Positions 1 to 7,699 of a stretch of DNA of 64,000 bases are shown here, one piece after another. Each line of letters opens with the position of its first letter. Position 1 is the stretch's first letter. Origin of the DNA: Halanaerobium sp. MA284_MarDTE_T2 (GTDB lineage: Bacteria > Bacillota > Halanaerobiia > Halanaerobiales > Halanaerobiaceae); contig NZ_QPJE01000003.1 of the NCBI RefSeq assembly GCF_003337245.1, forward strand, positions 62,001 to 126,000, written 5' to 3'. The position numbers and the translations under genes are program-made. Under the pieces are notes generated by a model. The model was given only the letters and a program-made list of their open reading frames with translations. It was not told where the DNA came from and did no database searches.

Positions 1-756
1 AATAAGCTTTACCGGAGCAGAGCCAGGAGAAAAGAAGGATGCTTTGTTCTGGAAGGTAAAAGACTTATTGAGGCTGCAGCAGGAGGAGCAGATTTTGAAG
101 AAATATTTGTTACTCCTGCTTTTTTTCGGCAGAAAGAAAATAAAAATCTGCTGGATATACTTCAAAAAAAAGCAGTTCTGAATGTAGTTGATGAAGATAT
201 ATTTAATCAAAGTGCTGATACTGTTAACCCACAGGGAATAATGGCAGTAGTTAAAGAAACAGAATTTGACAAAAGTACTTTTTTAAAAAAGGTGAAAAGA
301 ATACTTCTGCTTGATAGAATACAGGATCCCGGTAATATGGGAACAATTATTAGGACAGCAGCAGCTTCAGGTTTTGACGGCATAATTGCAGCTAAAGGTT
401 CAGTAGATATATATAATCAGAAAGTTTTGCGTGCTACAATGGGGGCTATTTTTTCTCTCCCTATCTGGCAGAAGGTTGACAGAAAAAGGATAATTGATAT
501 TTTAAAATCTAAGTCAGATGAATTTGAAATTATTGCTGCAGATGTGAATGCAGAAGAATATTACTTTCAGCACAGCTATAAAGATAAGGTAATTGTGTTA
601 ATAGGTAATGAAGCAAACGGACTTGATAAAAATTATCTAGAACTTGCTTCTGCAGAGGTGAAAATTCCACTTGCTGCCGATATTGAATCATTAAATGCAG
701 CAGTTGCAGCAGCAATATTGTGCTATGAAATTGCAAAAAAAGATTATATAATCTGA
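1..756 (+). CDS. TrmH/SpoU-family RNA 2'-O-methyltransferase (5' end outside window)
   Basis: The reading frame is open from the first base, so the gene starts upstream and only its last 251 residues are visible. The first ~75 visible residues resemble the SpoU substrate-binding domain (YRSRARRKEGCFVLEGKRL). The rest is a SPOUT methyltransferase domain with its three motifs: DPGNMGTIIRTA, IGNEANGLD and the C-terminal SLNAAVAAAI segment that forms the knotted SAM site. The family methylates ribose 2'-OH of rRNA or tRNA. Its position ahead of pheST matches ysgA of Bacillus subtilis; the exact RNA target cannot be told from sequence. Confidence 0.9.
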   Translation, partial: NKLYRSRARRKEGCFVLEGKRLIEAAAGGADFEEIFVTPAFFRQKENKNLLDILQKKAVLNVVDEDIFNQSADTVNPQGIMAVVKETEFDKSTFLKKVKRILLLDRIQDPGNMGTIIRTAAASGFDGIIAAKGSVDIYNQKVLRATMGAIFSLPIWQKVDRKRIIDILKSKSDEFEIIAADVNAEEYYFQHSYKDKVIVLIGNEANGLDKNYLELASAEVKIPLAADIESLNAAVAAAILCYEIAKKDYII

Positions 757-775
757 AAATTGACAGATCAGCTAC

Positions 776-805
776 TTGTCAATAATGCACCGGTTATGAT
801 ATAAT
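776..805 (+). promoter_or_regulatory. Probable sigma-A promoter for yqzL/pheST
   Basis: TTGTCA (776-781) and TATAAT (800-805) are separated by 18 bp, a good vegetative promoter. The -35 overlaps the 3' arm of a small inverted repeat (TTGACA 760-765 / TGTCAA 777-782) just after the methyltransferase stop codon. Transcription would begin near 812, ahead of the yqzL-like gene. Confidence 0.6.
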
Positions 806-845
806 TATATAAAGCTTTAGCAATTCCTGAAAGGGAGTGATTTTT

Positions 846-947
846 GTGGGTTTAAACGCAAAATTATTCTGGAAAATTTTTGAGAATACCGGTTCTGTTG
901 ATGCTTATCTGGCCTATAAACAGTTTTTTGTTTTTAGTAGAGCTTAA
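846..947 (+). CDS. YqzL-like small protein (33 aa)
   Basis: A 33-residue frame starts at GTG 846, preceded by a good Shine-Dalgarno (AAGGGAGTG, about 831-839). The peptide contains LFWKIFENTGSVDAYLAYKQ, which fits the YqzL family pattern (a short protein with W-K-x-F-x-x-T-G-x-x-D-x-Y-L). The family is common in Firmicutes and its function is unknown. The gene lies between the methyltransferase and the Phe T-box and is followed by its own terminator-like hairpin. The ribosome-binding site and family pattern together make a real gene likely despite its size. Confidence 0.75.
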   Translation: MGLNAKLFWKIFENTGSVDAYLAYKQFFVFSRA

Positions 948-971
948 AATTAGATTTCCAAGGCAAATTTT

Positions 972-1006
972 ATCTGAATTCAGAAATGAATTCAGCAGAT
1001 TTTTTT
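972..1006 (+). terminator. Intrinsic terminator after yqzL-like gene
   Basis: ATCTG and AATTCA (972-982) pair across a GAAA tetraloop with TGAATT and CAGAT (987-1000), leaving a 3-nt bulge. Six T follow (1001-1006). It separates the yqzL-like gene from the T-box leader, unless it is leaky, since no clear promoter is visible between it and the T-box. Confidence 0.65.
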
Positions 1007-1020
1007 ACATCAAAATATAT

Positions 1021-1276
1021 TAACAGCGCTGAAGGAGAGAGTAATTATTTTGTTTCTTTAATAGGGAACAGCTGTCAGTGACTGAAAACAGCTGTACTGA
1101 AACTAATACTGAAATTCACTCTAGAGCTGAAGGCTGAACAATTGAGTAGGCTGGTCCGGAAACTGACGCCATGAAGACATAGTTTTCGTTAACAAAGTAA
1201 AGTGATCCCATCATATTGGTGGGATAATCAGGGTGGTAACACGGTAATCTCGTCCCTTTTTGGGCGGGATTTTTTT
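1021..1276 (+). promoter_or_regulatory. T-box riboswitch (tRNA-Phe sensing) upstream of pheST
   Basis: The leader holds a canonical T-box sequence, AGGGTGGTAACACGG (1230-1244). Its UGGU bulge would pair with the ACCA end of uncharged tRNA. A terminator follows (ATCTCGTCCC / GGGCGGGAT, then T6; 1247-1276). On the 3' side of stem I, before the closing ACTCTAG, lies TTC at 1115-1117, the expected Phe specifier codon followed by a purine. By established T-box mechanism, uncharged tRNA-Phe would stabilise the antiterminator and allow pheST transcription. Specifier assignment rests on my manual folding. Confidence 0.92.
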
Positions 1277-1433
1277 AATGTTTAGGAAATTATACTAGAT
1301 GGTTTATTATGGATAAAATTTATGGATTCATAATTTCCGACATCAACAAAATTTTATCTTACTGTAATAAAGAAGTCCGAAGGACATTTGGTTCTTACTG
1401 ACAAAATTTTAATATTTTATGGAGGTGTTTGGT

Positions 1434-2459
1434 TTGGATCTATTAAAAGATCTTAAAGAAATCGAAAAAAAAGCAGAAGAAGAATTAAAAGAAATTAAAA
1501 ACCTGGATATGCTGGAAGAAATGCGTATTAAATATCTGGGCAAAAAAGGAGCTGTACAGTCAATTTTTAATCAGATGGGTAAAATTGATGCTGAGCAGCG
1601 TCCTGCTGTAGGTAAAAATGCCAACAAACTTAAACAGAAGATAGAAAAATGGCTGAGTGAACATAAGGAAAAACTGGAAAAAAAAGCTGCAGCAGAGAGA
1701 TTTAAAAAAGAAAAAATAGATGTCACACTGCCGGGAAAAGAGATAAAAGCAGGAACAACACATCCTCTTTCTTTAATAACAGAAGAACTGGAGGAAATTT
1801 TTATTGGTCTTGGATTTAGTATTGCAGAAGGACCGGAAATAGAGAGTGAGTATTATAATTTTGAAGCACTCAATATTCCGGAACACCATCCGGCAAGAGA
1901 TCTTCAGGATACACTCTATATAAATGATAATTATCTGCTTAGAACACATACTTCACCTGTTCAGGTGCGGACGATGGAGGCACAGGAACCACCTGTAAGG
2001 ATAATCGCACCTGGTCGAGTCTATCGTTCAGATGAACTTGATGCTTCTCATTCTCCTATATTTCATCAGGCTGAAGGACTGGTCATTGATAGAGATATTT
2101 CTTTTAGTGATCTGAAGGGAACCATAGAACTTATAGTAGAAGCTTTATTTGGAGCTGACCGCGACGTGCGTTTCCGCCCCAGCTATTTTCCCTTTACAGA
2201 ACCGAGTGCAGAGGTAGATGTTTCCTGTATTGTTTGTGAAGGAGAAGGTTGTCCACTCTGCTCTCACACCGGCTGGCTGGAGATAATGGGTTCAGGAATG
2301 GTCCATCCAAATGTGCTGGAGATGTCAGGTTATGATGCAGATTACTACAGTGGTTTTGCTTTTGGGGTTGGTCTAGACAGGCTGGCACTGTTGAAATATG
2401 GTATAGATGATATACGTGTATTATACGAAAATGATAAAAGGTTTCTGCATCAATTTTAA
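1434..2459 (+). CDS. pheS: Phenylalanyl-tRNA synthetase alpha subunit
   Basis: 341 residues, usual length for bacterial PheS, the catalytic subunit of the alpha2-beta2 enzyme that charges tRNA-Phe. The N-terminal ~85 residues form a charged coiled coil that binds tRNA. The class II aminoacyl-tRNA synthetase core follows, with HPARDLQDTLY, LLRTHTSPVQVRTM, the motif-2 region around RVYRSDELDASH, a cysteine-rich CIVCEGEGCPLC segment and motif 3 GVGLDRLALLKY. I start at TTG 1434 because GGAGGTG (1421-1427) sits 6 nt before it; an in-frame ATG at 1419 overlaps that ribosome site and is unlikely. It is controlled by the upstream T-box and followed 34 nt later by pheT. Confidence 0.97.
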   Translation: MDLLKDLKEIEKKAEEELKEIKNLDMLEEMRIKYLGKKGAVQSIFNQMGKIDAEQRPAVGKNANKLKQKIEKWLSEHKEKLEKKAAAERFKKEKIDVTLPGKEIKAGTTHPLSLITEELEEIFIGLGFSIAEGPEIESEYYNFEALNIPEHHPARDLQDTLYINDNYLLRTHTSPVQVRTMEAQEPPVRIIAPGRVYRSDELDASHSPIFHQAEGLVIDRDISFSDLKGTIELIVEALFGADRDVRFRPSYFPFTEPSAEVDVSCIVCEGEGCPLCSHTGWLEIMGSGMVHPNVLEMSGYDADYYSGFAFGVGLDRLALLKYGIDDIRVLYENDKRFLHQF

Positions 2460-2493
2460 AAAATTAATATATAATAAGAAAGGATGATCTGAT

Positions 2494-4911
2494 TTGCAGA
2501 TTTCATATAAATGGTTAAAAGAATATGTGGATTTTAATTATACACCGGACGAATTAACTGAAAAGTTAACCATGGCCGGACTGGAAGTTGAAGGTATGGA
2601 ATATCTGGGGGAAGGTCTGGAAGATATAATTATCGGAAAAATAGAAAAAATTGAAGAGCACCCTAATGCAGATAAACTGGTTATCTGCCGGGTAATGTTA
2701 AACAAACAGGGTAAGGTGATGACAGTTGTTACAGGTGCTCCAAATGTGGAAGAAGGTAAGATGGTACCTGTAGCTGAGGCCGGGACGGTGCTTCCTAATG
2801 GAATGAGGATAGAAAAATCAGATCTGCGTGGAGTTATATCAGAAGGTATGATCTGTTCAATTGATGAACTGGGCCTGGCAGAAGAGCGCGCAGATGGTAT
2901 AATGATTTTATCAGATAATGCTCCTCTTGGAGGCAGTATAATTGATCATCTGAAGCTCGATGACTATATTTTAAAACTGGACTTGACTCCAAATTATGCT
3001 CGCTGTCTGGGCATGATTGGTATAGCAAGAGAAATAAAATCTCTTTTTACAGGTGGTGAACTAAATCTTCCGGAGATAAAATTTACAGAATCAAAAGAAG
3101 AAAAAAATATCAATCAGCAGGCAGAAATTATAATAGAAGATCCTGATCTCTGTCCGAGATATACAGGGCGGCTGGTAAAGGATGTAAAAATTAAAGCATC
3201 ACCACTCTGGATGAAGCGTAAACTTAAAGCTGCCGGAATAAGATCAATTAACAATGTGGTTGATATTACCAATTATGTACTGATGGAATATAATCAGCCA
3301 CTGCATGCATTTGACTTTGATAAAATTAAAAACAGCAAAATAATTGTACGCAGAGCCGAATCAGAAGAAGAAATACTAACACTTGATGAAAAAACAAGAG
3401 TTCTGGATGATGAGATGCTGGTAATTACAGATGAAGATGGTCCTCTTGCTGTAGCAGGAGTAATGGGCGGCTATGAGAGTGAAGTAACAGAAAAAACTAA
3501 CAATGTACTTATTGAGTCTGCTTATTTTAATCCAATCAGCATCAGAAAAACTGCAAAAAAATTGGGCCTACACAGTGAATCATCACACCGCTTTGAAAGA
3601 GGGGTGGATATTGAGAAAGCAGTTGAAGCAAATAATAGAGCCTGTCAGCTGCTGGAAAAATATGCAGACGGTACAATTGTACCGGGTGTAATAGATCAGT
3701 ATCCACTTAAATATGAGTCTGCAGAACTGGAACTGGAAACAAAAAGAGTTAATCAGCTGTTGGGACTAGAACTTGAGACTGCTAAAATTGCAGGAATGCT
3801 GGAAAAATTAGATTTTCCTGTTAAAGTTAAAGAAGGTATAATTAATGTAAAAGTACCGTCTTTTAGAACAGATGTAAGTCAGCCGGCAGATCTTGTGGAA
3901 GAGATTGCAAGAGTGTACGGGTACAATAATATCCCCTCTACAACGCCTATCAGTAAACAGCTCGGCCGGAGAACAGTAAAACAAAAGTTCAAAAAAAGAG
4001 TAGAAAGGATTCTTAAAGCCGGAGGACTGGATGAAATAATCACCTACAGCCTTCAGGACAAAAAAAATTATTCAGATTTAAAGCTGAACAGTGATTCACA
4101 ATTTGGTAAATTTGTCAGCATTAAAAATCCTTTAAGTGAGGCTTTTGCTATTATGAGGACAACTATACTGGTTGGTATAATTAATACACTTGCTGCAAAT
4201 GCAAGAAGGCAGACATCTCAGATGGGAGTTTTTGAAATTGGTACTGCCTTCTATTATAATGGAAACAGCAGCCGACCTAAAGAAAAGCAGCTTTTGGGTG
4301 GAGGTATTTTTGGTATAGAGGAAAATATCTGGCAGGAAAATGCTCCGGAATTCTACCATTTAAAAGGAATACTTGAGATTCTCTTTGATAAAATACAGCT
4401 CAAAAATTATAGATTTGTTTCTGATGACAGCAGAGAATATCTGCATCCGGGCCGAACCGCTGAAATATACAGCGGCAGAGAACTTTTGGGCTTTATTGGA
4501 GAAATACATCCAGAAATTGCCGAAAAAAGTGATCTTCCAGCCGGAACAACAGTTTTTGAAATTGATTTTGACAGCTTATATAAAGCTACACCGAAAGTAA
4601 ATTATCATTATAAAAAACTGCCCAAATATCCTTCTGTTTTTCGTGATCTGGCCGTTGTTGTTAAAGATGATATAGAAGTTGCTGAAATATTAAATGCTAT
4701 TAAAGAAAAGGGTGGAGAAATTCTTAAAGACCTGGATATATTTGATCTATACCATGGTAATCAGATTAAAGAAGGTCATAAAAGCATTGCTTTTAAATTA
4801 AAATTCCAATCTGAAGAGAAAACTTTAAGAGATGATGAGGTAAATAAACAGTTCAAAAAGATTATCAATTATATATCAGATAAATTTTCTGCAGAAATAC
4901 GGGGAAATTAA
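2494..4911 (+). CDS. pheT: Phenylalanyl-tRNA synthetase beta subunit
   Basis: 805 residues, full length for PheT. Domain order is standard: EMAP/tRNA-binding domain (~residues 40-150), B3/B4 editing domain (~215-390, including the ESSHRFERGVD segment), B5 domain (~400-470), a catalytic-like core, and a C-terminal anticodon-binding fold (~710-803, starting near KYPSVFRDLAVVV). It structures the heterotetramer and hydrolyses Tyr-tRNA-Phe. Start TTG 2494 follows AAGGATG at a proper distance. Co-transcribed with pheS. Confidence 0.97.
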   Translation: MQISYKWLKEYVDFNYTPDELTEKLTMAGLEVEGMEYLGEGLEDIIIGKIEKIEEHPNADKLVICRVMLNKQGKVMTVVTGAPNVEEGKMVPVAEAGTVLPNGMRIEKSDLRGVISEGMICSIDELGLAEERADGIMILSDNAPLGGSIIDHLKLDDYILKLDLTPNYARCLGMIGIAREIKSLFTGGELNLPEIKFTESKEEKNINQQAEIIIEDPDLCPRYTGRLVKDVKIKASPLWMKRKLKAAGIRSINNVVDITNYVLMEYNQPLHAFDFDKIKNSKIIVRRAESEEEILTLDEKTRVLDDEMLVITDEDGPLAVAGVMGGYESEVTEKTNNVLIESAYFNPISIRKTAKKLGLHSESSHRFERGVDIEKAVEANNRACQLLEKYADGTIVPGVIDQYPLKYESAELELETKRVNQLLGLELETAKIAGMLEKLDFPVKVKEGIINVKVPSFRTDVSQPADLVEEIARVYGYNNIPSTTPISKQLGRRTVKQKFKKRVERILKAGGLDEIITYSLQDKKNYSDLKLNSDSQFGKFVSIKNPLSEAFAIMRTTILVGIINTLAANARRQTSQMGVFEIGTAFYYNGNSSRPKEKQLLGGGIFGIEENIWQENAPEFYHLKGILEILFDKIQLKNYRFVSDDSREYLHPGRTAEIYSGRELLGFIGEIHPEIAEKSDLPAGTTVFEIDFDSLYKATPKVNYHYKKLPKYPSVFRDLAVVVKDDIEVAEILNAIKEKGGEILKDLDIFDLYHGNQIKEGHKSIAFKLKFQSEEKTLRDDEVNKQFKKIINYISDKFSAEIRGN

Positions 4912-4988
4912 ATTATAAATGCAGGATTTTAGCCATTTGTAATGAAATAGTATTATAAAGTAGAATATAATACTTGGAGATGTTGCTT

Positions 4989-5345
4989 ATGACAGCAGAA
5001 AAAAATTTTCAACAGAATAAAAATAAAATAAAAGTTAAAATACTTGGCGATACTTTTACAGTAATAGGAGAATTTGACGAAAATTATATAAAAAAGCTGG
5101 CCGAATATGTAGAAAAAGTAAGCAGAGATATTAGGAATACCTATCCTGAACTTCCATACAGAAGGCTGGCAAATCTCACTATGATCAACCTGGCTGATGA
5201 GTATTTTAAGCTGCGCAGTGACTGTATTGACCTTTCTCGGGAAAAAGAAAGGCTGCGTGAAGCTAATCAGAGCCTTCATGATGAGTTAAAAAAACTGAGG
5301 CAGGAAAACAAAGAATTGATGACTCTACTAGAGGAGGTAGAGTAA
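4989..5345 (+). CDS. zapA: Cell division protein ZapA
   Basis: 118 residues. The N-terminal globular part (KVKILGDTFTVIGEFDENYIKKLAEYVEKV) is typical of ZapA and is followed by a long C-terminal coiled coil (roughly 75-118). ZapA binds and bundles FtsZ at the division ring. Start ATG 4989 is chosen because GGAG (4976-4979) is correctly spaced; an in-frame TTG at 4974 overlaps the ribosome site. It is coupled to cvpA, whose TTG start directly follows this stop codon. In B. subtilis rnhC lies between pheT and zapA; it is absent here. Confidence 0.9.
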   Translation: MTAEKNFQQNKNKIKVKILGDTFTVIGEFDENYIKKLAEYVEKVSRDIRNTYPELPYRRLANLTMINLADEYFKLRSDCIDLSREKERLREANQSLHDELKKLRQENKELMTLLEEVE

Positions 5346-5837
5346 TTGGATACTATTAATTTCTTAGATATCATTATACTGGTAGTATTTCTGTTTTTTG
5401 GTTATAATGGTCTGCGTCGGGGATTTATAGATCAGACAAGCACCATACTGGGTTTGATTATTGCTTTAATAGCAGCAGTCAGACAGTACGAATACTTTCA
5501 GTCCTATCTGGAGCCATATCTAGATTTATCTACCTCACTGATTCAGTTTATTAGTTTTGCTGTCATTTTTGTTGTGGTAAATATTGTAATTCATGTACTT
5601 GGTATAGTCTTAAAGAGAATGGTTGATGCTGTATTTCTGCAGCCGGTTGATAGGGCGGCCGGACTTTTTTTTGGTGTTTTTAAAGGTGGTATAATCGTCT
5701 ACCTGCTGGTGCTTATTATGGCTCAGATCCCCTATCAGAGAGTTTTAAATGCAGTCGATTCTTCGTTTTTAGCAGGAAGAATCCTGGAAATGACACCAAT
5801 TATACAGGAAAAAATAGGAGATATTTTTCGGCCATGA
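5346..5837 (+). CDS. cvpA: CvpA family membrane protein
   Basis: 163 residues with four hydrophobic segments and the family start NFLDIIILVVFLFFGYNGLRRGFIDQ. CvpA-family proteins are inner-membrane proteins, named after colicin V production in E. coli; their molecular role is not settled. The TTG start abuts the zapA stop, with GAGGAGGTAG inside the end of zapA as ribosome site. The stop codon lies in the 5' arm of the following terminator. Gene order zapA-cvpA-polX-mutS2 is conserved in Firmicutes. Confidence 0.9.
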   Translation: MDTINFLDIIILVVFLFFGYNGLRRGFIDQTSTILGLIIALIAAVRQYEYFQSYLEPYLDLSTSLIQFISFAVIFVVVNIVIHVLGIVLKRMVDAVFLQPVDRAAGLFFGVFKGGIIVYLLVLIMAQIPYQRVLNAVDSSFLAGRILEMTPIIQEKIGDIFRP

Positions 5838-5858
5838 TAATCACTTCATGGCCTTTTT
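5830..5858 (+). terminator. Intrinsic terminator after cvpA
   Basis: GGCCATGA (5830-5837) pairs perfectly with TCATGGCC (5846-5853) across an 8-nt loop, followed by five T. The 5' arm includes the cvpA stop codon. Confidence 0.85.
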
Positions 5859-5957
5859 AGTATTGTGCTGATTGTTTTATCGCTAAACAGATGTGAATTT
5901 TCACCCCAGAAATAGGTTGAATCTAATTTTGGGGGAGTTAAGTTTGGAGGTAGTGAT

Positions 5958-7697
5958 ATGGAAAAATTAACAAATAAAGAGGTTTCTAAACTGCTTGCGG
6001 AGTTTGGAGATCTCCTGGCAATTAATGGAGAAAATGAATTTAAAATTAGAGCATATAATAATGCTGCCCGCAAAATTCAGTCTCTGGAAGCAAATTTAAG
6101 TGAGCTGATAAAAGAAGACAGCCTTGAGGATATAAAAGGAATAGGAAAAGGGATTGCCGGAACAATTAAAGAAATTTTTGAAAATGGATTTTCTCAGGAG
6201 ATGGAGGAGCTAAAAAGAGAACTGCCGTCAGGAGTGCTGGAAATGACTAAGATTCCCAATCTCGGACCAAAACGGGCTCATCAGCTGTATTATGAGCTGG
6301 GTTTAAAAAGTGTAGCTGAATTAAGAGAGGCACTGGAAAATAATAAAGTTAGGGAACTGAAAGGTTTTGGCCCTAAGTCTGAACAAAAACTGCTCAAAGG
6401 ACTGCAAAATTATAAAAAGTATGTAGACAGGATAATAATCAGTCAGGCAGTGGAAGAAGCAGATAAACTGATAAATGCTTTAAAAAACAGTGTTGAAGAA
6501 GGTATTATTAAAAATATAGAAGTATGCGGCAGCACCAGAAGAAGAAAAGAAATGATTGGAGATATAGATATTCTAGTTGCCTGTGCTGCAGAAGATAAAG
6601 AAAGCTTGAGTAAAAAAATAACAGAACTTGAGCTGACAGATGAAATTATTGGAGCAGGTGATAAAAAAGTAAGTATCATAACCTGTGATGGACTGCAGGT
6701 AGATTTTAGACTTGTCAGCAGTGAAGAATTTCCGTCTGCACTTCACTACTTTACCGGTTCTCAAGCTCATAATGTAAGGATGAGGCAGCTTGCTAAAGAT
6801 CACAACCTTAAGCTGAACGAATACGGACTTATAAAAAATGATGATTCTAGGATTGATATAAAAAGTGAAGAGGATATTTTTGTACATCTCGGATTAAAAT
6901 ATATTATTCCTGAGTTAAGAGAAGACAGTGGAGAGATAGAAGCTGCTGCAGAAGACAGGCTGCCTGTCAGTATTGAAGTAAGTGACATAAAAGGAGATCT
7001 GCACATGCACTCACGCTATAGTGATGGTGCATTTACCATTGAAGAGATGGGAGAAGCTGCCCGAAAAAGAGGATACAGCTATATTGCCATTACGGATCAT
7101 TCTAAATCTCTCAAAGTTGCCAATGGTATGTCTGTAGAAAGACTAAAAAAACAGCTGCAGGAAATAGATGAAGTCAATAAAAAAATGGATGGTTTCCGAA
7201 TCTTAAAGGGTATTGAAGTTGATATTATGCCTGATGGAAGTCTTGATTTTGAAGATGAAATTTTATCAGAGCTGGATCTTGTAATTGCATCTGTTCACAG
7301 CAGTTTTGCTATGACTGAAGAGGAAATGACTGCCAGAATAATTAAAGCTGTCAAAAATACAGAAGTAAATATTCTTGCCCATCCACGAGGGAGAATTTTA
7401 GGCGGCAGAGCGGCCTACAAAGTTGACATGAATCAGGTCATTGAGGCTGCATTAGAGTCCAACACTGCTCTGGAGATCAATTCTTCTCCTCACAGGCTGG
7501 ATCTGGATGATAAGTGGTCCAGACGGGCAAAAGAAGCAGGTGCTTTACTAACAATTAACACAGATGCACACCATTATCGGGAATTTAATGATATTAAATA
7601 TGGTGTTTCAGTAGCCAGGAGAGGCTGGCTGGAAAAAGATGATGTCATAAATACATTTGACCTGGATAAATTAATGAAATTTCTCAGGGAGGACTAA
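5958..7697 (+). CDS. polX: DNA polymerase X family with PHP phosphoesterase domain
   Basis: 579 residues, the usual length of bacterial PolX. The N-terminal third carries helix-hairpin-helix DNA-binding repeats (DIKGIGKGIAGTI near 52, IPNLGPKRAHQLY near 98, LKGFGPKSEQKLL near 134). The polymerase domain shows GSTRRRKEMIGDIDIL (~192-207) with the metal-binding Asp pair and VDFRLV (~251). A C-terminal PHP domain (~348-575) has the metal ligands DLHMHSRYSDG, ITDHSKS, GIEVDIMPDG, AHPRG and NTDAHH, giving 3'-5' exonuclease/AP-endonuclease activity in characterised relatives. The enzyme acts in base excision repair. Start ATG follows GGAGGTAGTG. mutS2 begins 3 nt after it. Confidence 0.95.
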   Translation: MEKLTNKEVSKLLAEFGDLLAINGENEFKIRAYNNAARKIQSLEANLSELIKEDSLEDIKGIGKGIAGTIKEIFENGFSQEMEELKRELPSGVLEMTKIPNLGPKRAHQLYYELGLKSVAELREALENNKVRELKGFGPKSEQKLLKGLQNYKKYVDRIIISQAVEEADKLINALKNSVEEGIIKNIEVCGSTRRRKEMIGDIDILVACAAEDKESLSKKITELELTDEIIGAGDKKVSIITCDGLQVDFRLVSSEEFPSALHYFTGSQAHNVRMRQLAKDHNLKLNEYGLIKNDDSRIDIKSEEDIFVHLGLKYIIPELREDSGEIEAAAEDRLPVSIEVSDIKGDLHMHSRYSDGAFTIEEMGEAARKRGYSYIAITDHSKSLKVANGMSVERLKKQLQEIDEVNKKMDGFRILKGIEVDIMPDGSLDFEDEILSELDLVIASVHSSFAMTEEEMTARIIKAVKNTEVNILAHPRGRILGGRAAYKVDMNQVIEAALESNTALEINSSPHRLDLDDKWSRRAKEAGALLTINTDAHHYREFNDIKYGVSVARRGWLEKDDVINTFDLDKLMKFLRED

Positions 7698-7699
7698 AG

